Below the pieces are notes generated by a model, which searched no databases, was not told the DNA's origin, and saw only the letters and a list, made by a program, of their open reading frames with translations. The position numbers were made by a program, and so were the translations under genes. A stretch of DNA of 36,356 bases from Brevundimonas denitrificans (GTDB lineage: Bacteria > Pseudomonadota > Alphaproteobacteria > Caulobacterales > Caulobacteraceae). This document shows, piece after piece, positions 1-7,065 of this stretch (its first letter is position 1; each line of letters starts with the position of its first letter). The stretch spans positions 1 to 36,356 of the forward strand of contig NZ_BSOY01000021.1 of NCBI RefSeq assembly GCF_030160755.1. Reading direction: 5' to 3'.

Positions 1-318
1 GGCGGCGCGGGCGCGTTCGACGGCGATCTGCGGCTGGCCCGTCGAGCCGGCCGCCGCGGCGCGAACCGCGGCCTCGACGGGTCCGAGGCGGGTCTCGATC
101 TCAAGCGCCAGGAGCCGCGCCTCGCGGTCCACGGCCGACAGCCTCAGGGCGTCGGCTTCGTGACCGGGACGCGCGATCTCGCGGGCGAACAGCAGCACAT
201 AGGCTGCCACCGCCAGGGTCACGGTCAATATGGCGATCCGCAACCAGGGCGGCGGGGCCTTGCGCCGGTCCGCCGTGCGCCGCCCCTCGCTCGTTATGCG
301 GCGCTCTTCACCCCGCAA
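1..318 (-). CDS. N-terminal part of a membrane-anchored sensor protein (runs off the left edge)
   Basis: The reading frame is open from a TTG at 318 to the window edge, giving 106 residues. A GGGGAG ribosome-binding site lies six bases before the TTG, and the frame is closed by a TGA about 80 bases further upstream, so this start is likely. A basic cytoplasmic stretch (about residues 1-30) is followed by one membrane segment (about 31-49, core IAILTVTLAVAAYVLLF) and then an acidic, Ala/Leu/Glu-rich helical stretch that looks periplasmic. This is the usual beginning of a histidine kinase or GGDEF/PAS sensor with an extracytoplasmic sensing domain. The output domain lies outside the window, so the class is inference. 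Confidence 0.6.
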   Translation of the reverse strand, partial: MRGEERRITSEGRRTADRRKAPPPWLRIAILTVTLAVAAYVLLFAREIARPGHEADALRLSAVDREARLLALEIETRLGPVEAAVRAAAAGSTGQPQIAVERARAA

Positions 319-425
319 GGCGCTCTCCCCAAGGTTTCGACGACGAACGGCGAATCTAGGCTGCGTCGCGGATTCCTGTCGAGGCTTGGTTAGAAACCAT
401 CAACCTTTTGTCGCGCAGCCAGGTC

Positions 426-998
426 TCAGGCGGCCCGCGATTCCCGCGGCGAGGCGGCGGCGTCGCCGGGGGCGGCCAGCACGTCGGTGACCGACTTCAG
501 CACGGTCCGGGCCTCGCGGGCCAGCATCTGCATTTCAGGCGGCGCGTCGTCCGGCGCCTCATCGACCGAGGCGGCCAGCCGCTCGGCCAGCGCCATCAGG
601 CGTGGGGCCGCGGCGATCAGCCGGGCCTGGAATTCGATCTGGTCGGGGTCGCGGTCGTATTCCGCGCCGGGCACCCGCCATCCGCCCCAGTCCGCCTTGT
701 CGGTCACGACGACCGGATAGGTGCCGGGGAAGGGATGGTGCGGACAGTCGTCCGCGGTCTGCCACTTGTTGCGCGCCCGCATCAGCCGCCAGGTCTCGCC
801 GGCGTTGGCGGCCGGGTCCTCGGTGGGCAGCAGCAGTTCGTGACCAAGGAATTCGCGGCCCAGCCCGACGTCATAGGTGACGCGGACCGGCTCCTCGAAC
901 CCCTTGGCCCAGACAGGCTGGACCTTCTCGATCTGGGCCCATGCGCCGACGCATTCGACCCAGACCTTCTGTCCCTTCTGGAACTGCGCGCGCGCCAT
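426..998 (-). CDS. conserved hypothetical protein, 190 aa
   Basis: I do not recognise a named family. The ATG at 998 follows GGGAGA by about five bases. The N-terminal part is rich in Trp, Val and Tyr and looks like a beta-rich fold (starts ARAQFQKGQKVWVECVGAW); the middle has a Pro/His/Trp-containing segment (DDCPHHPFPGTYPVVV, then WGGWRVPG); the C-terminal 70 residues are predicted helices ending in a low-complexity Ala-rich tail. There is no signal peptide or membrane segment, so it is probably cytoplasmic. Codon use matches the surrounding genes, which supports a real gene. It lies 93 bp downstream of the CBS-domain gene on the same strand. Confidence 0.7.
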   Translation of the reverse strand: MARAQFQKGQKVWVECVGAWAQIEKVQPVWAKGFEEPVRVTYDVGLGREFLGHELLLPTEDPAANAGETWRLMRARNKWQTADDCPHHPFPGTYPVVVTDKADWGGWRVPGAEYDRDPDQIEFQARLIAAAPRLMALAERLAASVDEAPDDAPPEMQMLAREARTVLKSVTDVLAAPGDAAASPRESRAA

Positions 999-1091
999 GG
1001 GCGTCTCCCGTATTCGACGGGAACCCTCTCACGGCGCGATGAACGCCCGGTTTGGCGAAAGGGTGAAGCGATTCCTAACGCGCGGCCGGGC

Positions 1092-1502
1092 TCAGGCGCG
1101 CGAGATGTCTTCCAGCGCCTCGCCGGCGTATTTTTCCTTCACCCGCGTGGACAGGTCGCCGAGCGAAACCACCCCGACCAGCCGGTCATCCTTGTCCAGC
1201 ACCGGCAGCCGGCGGATCTGTTTCGTGCCCATGGCGTCCAGCACGGTCTTCAGGTCGTCGTCGGCCCGGGCCGTGTGCGGATCGCGCGAGATATACTCAA
1301 CCACCGGCGAGGTGCAGGCGGCGCCGCCGGCCACCGCCCGCACGGCGATGTCGCGATCGGTGATCGTGCCGATCAGGGTGTCGCCGTCCGCCACCGGCAT
1401 GAAGCCGAAATCGCCGGCGCTCATCCGCGCGGCCACGTCCTGCAGGGTGTCGCCGGGGCGGGCGACCTGCACGTCCTTGCTCATCACGTCGCGAACTTTC
1501 AT
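1092..1502 (-). CDS. CBS-domain protein (two CBS repeats)
   Basis: A 136-residue protein made almost entirely of two CBS motifs. The first starts at residue 1 (MKVRDVMSKDVQVARPGDTL, then GFMPVADGDTLIGTITDRDI); the second starts around residue 67 (VVEYISRDPHTARADDDL, then RRLPVLDKDDRLVGVVSLGD). Paired CBS motifs form a Bateman module that binds adenine nucleotides such as AMP, ATP or S-adenosylmethionine. Stand-alone versions of this length are common in proteobacteria and usually have no known partner. An AAGGAG site eight bases before the ATG at 1502 fixes the start. The protein is soluble and cytoplasmic. Its ligand and target cannot be told from sequence. Confidence 0.9.
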   Translation of the reverse strand: MKVRDVMSKDVQVARPGDTLQDVAARMSAGDFGFMPVADGDTLIGTITDRDIAVRAVAGGAACTSPVVEYISRDPHTARADDDLKTVLDAMGTKQIRRLPVLDKDDRLVGVVSLGDLSTRVKEKYAGEALEDISRA

Positions 1503-1668
1503 CGGGCACTCTCCTTGGATGGGTCGCCATCAAAACCCCCGTCCGCGCCGCCGGTTCCGGTTCAGACACATGACTGCCGGACAACAAGCCTCTCAGGGTC
1601 GTGTCAGGCTCCGCATGGTTTTCTGCCTCCACGGTCCGCTCGGGATCGGAAGGTTGAGGAATACGACA

Positions 1669-2061
1669 ATGAAAACCGCCATGATCCGGAAGGCCCTGCT
1701 TTCCACGCTGGCGGCGACGGCGGTCATGACGGCCACCCCGGCGCTGGCCCAGCAGGTCACCTTCTCCGTCGGCGTGGGCTCGCCGGGCTACAGCCAGGGC
1801 TATGGCTACAACCGCGGCTACGGCAATGATCTGCAGTACCGCGCCCAGCGCCTCGCGCAGCAGATTGACCGCGCCTCGTACAACGGCCGCGTCAGCCGCG
1901 GCGAGGCCCAACGGCTGCGCTGGGAGATGCAGGAGTACCGCAGCCTCGAATGGCGCTACGCCCGCGACGGCCGGCTGAGCCAGCGGGAGTACGCCGCCCT
2001 GAGCTACCGTCTGGATCGTATCCAGGCCCTGCTCCGGATGGAGCGCCGCGACCGCTGGTAG
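1669..2061 (+). CDS. small secreted protein, 130 aa, Gly/Tyr-rich then helical
   Basis: The ATG at 1669 follows GAGGA by eight bases and opens a clear signal peptide (about residues 1-27, ending TPALA before QQ). The same frame is open far upstream, but the ribosome-binding site and the signal peptide support this start. The mature protein begins with a short Gly/Tyr repeat (GYSQGYGYNRGYG), followed by about 80 residues of Arg/Gln/Glu-rich amphipathic helix (QRLAQQIDRASYNGRVSRGE, then LSQREYAALSYRLDRIQALL). Proteins of this style occur in Caulobacterales and sphingomonads as periplasmic or surface proteins of unknown function. A strong terminator follows directly, so the gene is probably monocistronic. 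Confidence 0.8.
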   Translation: MKTAMIRKALLSTLAATAVMTATPALAQQVTFSVGVGSPGYSQGYGYNRGYGNDLQYRAQRLAQQIDRASYNGRVSRGEAQRLRWEMQEYRSLEWRYARDGRLSQREYAALSYRLDRIQALLRMERRDRW

Positions 2062-2079
2062 GTCCGGCGGGATGAAGGG

Positions 2080-2114
2080 AGGGCCGCCCCGGCGACGGGG
2101 CGGCCCTTTCGCTT
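2080..2114 (+). terminator. rho-independent terminator after the small secreted protein
   Basis: A perfect 12-bp stem (AGGGCCGCCCCG with CGGGGCGGCCCT) closed by a GCGA tetraloop spans 2080-2107 and is followed by TTCGCTTT. It starts 19 bases after the stop codon at 2061, and the next gene starts at 2161. Confidence 0.85.
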
Positions 2115-2160
2115 TGGCTCCGGCCCCGCTAAGTCGCGCGGGCCAGCCGGAGCCCGCCCC

Positions 2161-3675
2161 ATGACTGTCCCGACCGCCGCCGCCGCCGCCGAATGCCGAG
2201 ACATCCTGACCCGCCTCGGCGTGCCCGCGTCGGTCTGGAGCTCCGACGGGTTCGAGGCCCGCTCGCCTATAGACGGCTCGGTCGCCGGCCGCGTGGCTGA
2301 AACACCCGACCTCGACGTCGTCGCCGACCGCGCGACCGCCGCCTTCCACCAGTGGAAACGCCTCCCCGCCCCGCGCCGCGGCGAACTGGTCCGCCTGCTC
2401 GGCGAGGAACTGCGCGCGTCGAAGGACGACCTCGCCCGGCTGGTGACCCTCGAAGCCGGCAAGATCGTCTCCGAGGGCCTAGGCGAGGTGCAGGAGATGA
2501 TCGACATCTGCGACTTCGCCGTCGGCCTGTCGCGGCAGATCTACGGCCTGACCATCGCCTCCGAGCGGCCGGGGCATCACATGCGCGAGACCTGGCAGCC
2601 GCTGGGGCCGGTGCTGGTCATTTCGGCCTTCAACTTTCCGGTCGCCGTCTGGGCCTGGAACGCCTGCCTCGCCCTCGTCTGCGGCGATCCGGTGATCTGG
2701 AAGCCGTCGGAGAAGACCCCCCTGACGGCCCTGGCGACCCAGGCCGTCCTCGACCGCGCCATCGCCCGCTTCGGCGAGGCGCCGGAAGGCCTGGCCCAGC
2801 TGGTCATCGGCGGCCGCGAGGCCGGCGAGGCCCTGGCGGCCGACCCGCGCATCCCGCTGGTCTCCGCCACCGGTTCGACCCGTATGGGCCGCGCCGTGGC
2901 CCAGACCGTCGCCGCCCGTCTCGGCCGCAGCCTGCTGGAGCTCGGCGGCAACAACGCCATGATCGTGACGCCCAGCGCCGATCTCGACATGGCCGTCCGC
3001 GCCATCGCCTTCTCGGCTGTCGGCACCTGCGGCCAGCGCTGCACCACCCTGCGCCGCCTGCTGGTCCATGAGAGCATCGCCGACGCCCTGATCGCCCGCC
3101 TGAAGGCGGCCTATGAAACCCTGCCTGTCGGCGACCCGCGCGGGGACGGCGTCCTGATCGGCCCGCTGATCGACGAAGCCGCCGGCGCGGCCTTCGACGA
3201 CGCCCTGATGCAGGCCGAGGCCGAGGGCGGCGAGGTCGTCGTCGGCGGAACCCGGGGCGCCGAGGGGCCGGGCGTCTACGTCCGCCCCGCCATCGTCCGC
3301 ATGCCGGCGCAAACCGCCGTGGTCCAGCACGAGACCTTCGCGCCGATCCTCTACGTCCTGACATGGTCAGACTTCGACGAGGCCGTGGCGATGCAGAACG
3401 CCGTGCCCCAGGGCCTGTCGTCCTGCGTCTTCACCGACAGCGTGCGCGAGGCCGAAGCCTTCCTCTCCGCCTGGGGCTCCGACTGCGGCATCGCCAACGT
3501 CAACATCGGCCCCTCCGGCGCCGAGATCGGCGGGGCCTTCGGCGGCGAGAAGGACACCGGCGGCGGCCGCGAATCCGGCTCGGACGCGTGGAAGGCCTAT
3601 ATGCGCCGCCAGACCCAGACGGTGAATTTCAGCCGCGAACTGCCGCTGGCCCAGGGGGTGAAGTTCGAGGTGTGA
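2161..3675 (+). CDS. amaB: ALDH7-family aldehyde dehydrogenase (aminoadipate-semialdehyde / piperideine-6-carboxylate dehydrogenase type)
   Basis: A 504-residue NAD(P)-dependent aldehyde dehydrogenase of normal family length. The active-site glutamate is E260 in LELGGNN and the catalytic cysteine is C294 in GQRCTT. The C-terminal signature GAEIGGAFGGEKDTGGGRES followed by DAWKAYMRRQT is characteristic of the ALDH7/antiquitin branch, which oxidises alpha-aminoadipic semialdehyde (in equilibrium with piperideine-6-carboxylate) to aminoadipate in lysine catabolism. The family call is strong; the exact substrate is inferred from it. No other lysine-catabolism gene lies nearby, so the protein may instead be a general detoxifying dehydrogenase. 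The ATG at 2161 follows GGAG by seven bases. It converges on the YcaQ-type gene across a heptamer palindrome. Confidence 0.93.
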   Translation: MTVPTAAAAAECRDILTRLGVPASVWSSDGFEARSPIDGSVAGRVAETPDLDVVADRATAAFHQWKRLPAPRRGELVRLLGEELRASKDDLARLVTLEAGKIVSEGLGEVQEMIDICDFAVGLSRQIYGLTIASERPGHHMRETWQPLGPVLVISAFNFPVAVWAWNACLALVCGDPVIWKPSEKTPLTALATQAVLDRAIARFGEAPEGLAQLVIGGREAGEALAADPRIPLVSATGSTRMGRAVAQTVAARLGRSLLELGGNNAMIVTPSADLDMAVRAIAFSAVGTCGQRCTTLRRLLVHESIADALIARLKAAYETLPVGDPRGDGVLIGPLIDEAAGAAFDDALMQAEAEGGEVVVGGTRGAEGPGVYVRPAIVRMPAQTAVVQHETFAPILYVLTWSDFDEAVAMQNAVPQGLSSCVFTDSVREAEAFLSAWGSDCGIANVNIGPSGAEIGGAFGGEKDTGGGRESGSDAWKAYMRRQTQTVNFSRELPLAQGVKFEV

Positions 3676-3685
3676 GCGGGTGGTG

Positions 3686-3790
3686 AGTGATCAGTGGTTA
3701 GTGGCTAGTGGCTGCGGCGGTTGCAGCCGCGCGTCGTCACCGGCGGCCCGCCGGACGCACCCACCCACTAACCACTAGCCACTAATCACT
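3686..3790. repeat. heptamer palindrome element, copy A
   Basis: The left arm (3686-3711) is four AGTGRYY heptamers in tandem. The right arm (3765-3790) is the reverse complement of the same array, matching at 23 of 26 positions; the three differences are all C/T changes. The 53-base loop is GC-rich and begins with a nested hairpin (GGCTGC at 3710-3715 with GCAGCC at 3723-3728). The left arm starts 11 bases after the aldehyde dehydrogenase stop. The right arm overlaps the end of the convergent YcaQ-type gene and encodes its last residues (VISG and the stop). Confidence 0.85.
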
Positions 3791-4971
3791 CGCTCCAGCG
3801 CCTCCGCCAGATCCCCCTTGCCGACCACCTCGACCCCTTCCAGGCCCAGCCAGGCGGCCATCCGCCGCAGCTCCGCCGCCAGCCGCGCGGCCGTCTCCGG
3901 CGTCGCGTCGGGCTCGCGCCACGCCGCCTGCACCAAGAGCTTTCCCGCCTTGCGGTCGGACTTCAGATCGACCCGCGCCGTGATCGTCTCGTCCTCGAGG
4001 AAGGGCAGGACATAGTAGCCGTGGGCCCGCTTGTGGGCCGGGGTGTAGATCTCCAGCCGCACCTTGACCCCGAACAGGCGCTCGGTGCGGTCGCGGGTCC
4101 AGATCAGATTGTCGAATGGTGACAACAACGCCGCGCCCGTCACCTTGCGCGGCGTCTTCGCCCCGGCGGCCAGATACGCCGGCTGCCGCCAGCCCTTGAT
4201 CGACACCGGCGTCAGCTCGCCCGCCTCGACCAGTTCCGCAATCCGTTCGCGCGCATCGGCCAACGGCAGCCGGAAATAGTCCCGCAGGTCCGCCGCCGTC
4301 GCCACGCCCATGGCCCGCGCCCCGATGCGGACCAGTTCGCGCTGGGCGTCGGCCTCCGTGGGCGTCGGCAGGTCGACGATGCGGGCGGGCAGGGCGCGTT
4401 CGGTCAGGTCATAGACCCGCTCGAATCCGTTGCGCGTCTTGGTGGTGATCAGCCCGGCCCAGAACAGCCACTCCAGCGCCCGCTTGCCGTCCGACCATGA
4501 CCACCAGCCGGGCGCCCCGCGCGGGCCTTCCGCGAAGTCGCCGCCGGTGACCGGCCCGCGCCGTTCGATCTCGGCCAGCACCCCTTCGATATAGTCGCCC
4601 TTCTCGCGCCCGAACCGCGACAGGCCGGTCCACATGGCCCCGCCCCGCGCCCGCTCCATCCGCCAGCGCAGCAGCGGCTGCAGCTCCAGCGGCAGCAGCG
4701 AGGCTTCATGGCCCCAGTATTCGAACAGTCCCCGCCGCGCGCCCCAGGCCTCGGTCTCCAGCGCCTCGCGCGGATAGTCGCCCAGCCGCGAGAAGCCCGG
4801 CAGATAGTGGGTCCGCGTCACCACATTGACGCTGTCGATCTGGATCACCCCCAGCCGCCGGGCGACGTCACGGACATGGCTGCGGCCCGGCGCCGCGGGC
4901 TGCGCCCGCCCGAACCACTGGGCGGCCAGGGCGATGCGGCGGGCGGTTTTGGGAGAGAGGGTTTCGGTCAC
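3775..4971 (-). CDS. winged-helix DNA glycosylase, YcaQ/AlkX type (HTH_42 superfamily)
   Basis: A 398-residue protein of the HTH_42 (formerly DUF1006) superfamily, whose studied members remove alkylated bases or unhook interstrand crosslinks. The N-terminal motif VIQIDSVNVVTRTHYLPGFS carries Gln44 and Asp46, the Q-x-D arrangement I associate with the E. coli YcaQ branch, as opposed to Q-x-Q in the Streptomyces AlkZ branch. The conserved core SPFDNLIWTRDRTERLFG and AHGYYVLPFL is intact, and the length is typical. It probably repairs bulky or crosslinking alkylation damage in the cytoplasm. It lies 66 bp downstream of the vWA gene. The last four residues (VISG) and stop lie inside a palindromic repeat, so the C-terminal tail is probably recent and dispensable. 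Confidence 0.9.
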   Translation of the reverse strand: MTETLSPKTARRIALAAQWFGRAQPAAPGRSHVRDVARRLGVIQIDSVNVVTRTHYLPGFSRLGDYPREALETEAWGARRGLFEYWGHEASLLPLELQPLLRWRMERARGGAMWTGLSRFGREKGDYIEGVLAEIERRGPVTGGDFAEGPRGAPGWWSWSDGKRALEWLFWAGLITTKTRNGFERVYDLTERALPARIVDLPTPTEADAQRELVRIGARAMGVATAADLRDYFRLPLADARERIAELVEAGELTPVSIKGWRQPAYLAAGAKTPRKVTGAALLSPFDNLIWTRDRTERLFGVKVRLEIYTPAHKRAHGYYVLPFLEDETITARVDLKSDRKAGKLLVQAAWREPDATPETAARLAAELRRMAAWLGLEGVEVVGKGDLAEALERVISG

Positions 4972-4996
4972 CCCGTCAACCTAGCGGGAGTCTCCC

Positions 4997-5020
4997 GGCG
5001 CGCCAGATGACCAGCGCGCC
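4997..5020 (-). terminator. hairpin between the vWA and YcaQ-type genes
   Basis: A 7-bp stem (GGCGCGC with GCGCGCC) around a 10-base loop, preceded on the + strand by a CGGGAG/CTCCCG hairpin, fills the 66-bp gap between the vWA stop at 5038 and the next start at 4971. There is no T-tract, so it is only a weak terminator or attenuator candidate. Confidence 0.3.
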
Positions 5021-5037
5021 AGGATGGCGGAAATCGG

Positions 5038-6903
5038 CTACGGCGCCGTCCGCGCCGGCAGCCCCTGCGCCGCCCGGATCATCTGCACGAACTCGGCCCG
5101 CTCGCCGTAGGGGTCTTCCCCGCGCGCGCCCTGCGCCTGTTGCAGCACGGCGTCCCAGTCGAAGCCGTCGCCCAGCCACGGATCGCCGCGCAGCCGCTGG
5201 CCGAAGGCGGCCACCGCGATGGCCCAGCGCGTGCTCTCCGGCGGCTGGGCCGAGACCCGGTCCCCGCCCGCATTGGCCACGACCCGCTGCATCAGCCGCG
5301 AGTCGCGCTCGCCCGGCAGTTTGTAGCGGACCTGCACGAAACCGACCTCGCCGTCCGGATCGCCCCCGCCGACGCCGAGACTGTTGCGGTTCTCGGGGTA
5401 GCGCCGCTCACCCATCTGGCTGGGGCCGCCCACCGGGGTGATCTCATACAGCGCCGTCACCGAGGCGCCCGATCCGACCTCGCCGGCGTCGACGCGGTCG
5501 TTGTTGAAATCGGCCTCGTTCAGCAACCGGGTCTCATAGCCGATCAGCCGGTATTCCGAGACGCGGGCCGGGTTGAACTCGACCTGGATCTTGACGTCGT
5601 CGGCGATGGGGAAGGCTCCCCGGTCGAAGGCCGGGCCGAACAGCCGCCGCGCCTCGTTCAGATCGTCGACATAGGCCGCCGTGCCGTTGCCGGCCTGGGC
5701 GATCGTCTGCATCCGCGCGTCCTGGTAGTTGCCGCGCCCGAAGCCGTAGACCGACAGATAGATGCCGGTCTCGCGCTTGGCCTCGACATAGTCTTCCAGC
5801 CGCAGGTTGTCGGTGACGCCGACGTTGAAGTCGCCGTCGGTGAACATCAGGATGCGGTTGACCCGGTCGCGGGCGAAATTCGCCTGGGCCTGGTCATAGG
5901 CGTTGGTCATGCCGGTCGCCCCGGCCGTGCCGCCCGATGCATACAGGCTGGCCACGGCGCAGCGCAGCTTCAGCTTCTGGTCGCCCGGCGTCGGGGCCAG
6001 CCGGGTGCCCGCGCCCTCGGCGTAGAAGGTCACCGCCGCCGTGTCCTGCGGCCGCAGCCGGTCGATGATCAGGTTCATCGACTTCTGCGCCAGCGCCAGC
6101 TTGTCCGGGCTGTCCATCGAGCCGGAGACGTCGACCAGGAAGGTCAGGTTTAGCGGCCGCCGCTCGGCTTCGGGCAGTTCATAGCCCTGCAGGGCGACGT
6201 GGACGATCTGCCGCCCCGGCCCCCACGGCGATGCGGTCACGGCCGTGGTGATGGCGAAAGGCTCCGTCGCCGAGCCCGGCCGCTCATAGCCGAAGTCGAA
6301 ATAGTTGATCAGCTCCTCGACCCGCACCGCGTCGGCGGGCGGCGCACGCCCCTCGTCGATGAAGCGCCGGACGTTGGCGTAGCTGGCCGTGTCGACGTCG
6401 ATCGAGAAGGTCGAGACCGGCTCGTCCGCGACGCGGCGCACCGGGTTGGGCGTGGCGTCGGGATAGCGTTCGGTGTCGGGCGTGACCGGCGTGCCGGGGA
6501 GCCGGGAGTTGGAAAGGGCGGGGGCGTTCGAGAGATAGCCGGCGGCCCCCGGCGGGATGCGCGAACCGGAGACCACCACTTCGTTCACTCCAGCTGCAGG
6601 CGCGACGACGGGCGGTGGCGGCGGCGCCGGAGGGGGAGGCGGCGGCGGTGCGGGGGGAGGCGGCGGGCCTCCCACATAGGCCGGCGCGCCGGCGCTTCGT
6701 GCGGCGTAGTTCGCGTTGCCCCGCTCTTCCGGCAGGGTGAAGCCGAACACCCGGCAGGCGGCGGGCGAGACCACGCCGTCCGACGGCTTGTCGGGATCGA
6801 TCGGCCGGCCCTCCTGGGCCATGACAGGCAGGGGCGCCATCGGGGCGGCGAGGGCCAGGCTGACGAGACCGACGAGGCCTCGTTTCAACGGACGTTTCGA
6901 CAT
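5038..6903 (-). CDS. secreted von Willebrand factor type A protein, YfbK-like (621 aa)
   Basis: The start at 6903 follows GGGGAG and opens a signal peptide (about residues 1-28, ending PVMAQ), after which a proline-rich linker (about 78-100) leads to VNEVVVSGSRIPP. Three domains follow: the YfbK-type N-terminal region (STFSIDVDTASYANVRRFI), a vWA domain with an intact MIDAS motif DVSGS (D258, S260, S262), and the DUF3520/YfbK C-terminal region. vWA domains bind metal and mediate protein contacts; the role of this subfamily is unknown. The EVVVSGSRI stretch resembles the beginning of mature TonB-dependent receptors, which is odd for a soluble periplasmic protein. The frame stays open upstream to 8760, but that part is antisense to the antiporter gene and is not coding. 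Confidence 0.88.
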   Translation of the reverse strand: MSKRPLKRGLVGLVSLALAAPMAPLPVMAQEGRPIDPDKPSDGVVSPAACRVFGFTLPEERGNANYAARSAGAPAYVGGPPPPPAPPPPPPPAPPPPPVVAPAAGVNEVVVSGSRIPPGAAGYLSNAPALSNSRLPGTPVTPDTERYPDATPNPVRRVADEPVSTFSIDVDTASYANVRRFIDEGRAPPADAVRVEELINYFDFGYERPGSATEPFAITTAVTASPWGPGRQIVHVALQGYELPEAERRPLNLTFLVDVSGSMDSPDKLALAQKSMNLIIDRLRPQDTAAVTFYAEGAGTRLAPTPGDQKLKLRCAVASLYASGGTAGATGMTNAYDQAQANFARDRVNRILMFTDGDFNVGVTDNLRLEDYVEAKRETGIYLSVYGFGRGNYQDARMQTIAQAGNGTAAYVDDLNEARRLFGPAFDRGAFPIADDVKIQVEFNPARVSEYRLIGYETRLLNEADFNNDRVDAGEVGSGASVTALYEITPVGGPSQMGERRYPENRNSLGVGGGDPDGEVGFVQVRYKLPGERDSRLMQRVVANAGGDRVSAQPPESTRWAIAVAAFGQRLRGDPWLGDGFDWDAVLQQAQGARGEDPYGERAEFVQMIRAAQGLPARTAP

Positions 6904-7065
6904 CGCTCGTCTCCCCTTGGGTTGTGTGAACCCCATCAGGCATCCCGGCCTCGGGCGAAACTGTGGCGCGCGGTTCTGACGAAGCCTGACGGTGAACCGC
7001 CGCGCCCGGGGTGGCGCATCGGCGCATCTCCCCCCACTATCCAGCGACGCCGCAGGGGACGAGAG

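Noticed and set aside
3686..3790. The heptamer arrays as a CRISPR-like or short tandem-repeat array
   Set aside because: Units are 7 bases with no spacers and occur as inverted arms around one loop, not as direct repeats with unique spacers; no cas genes are present.
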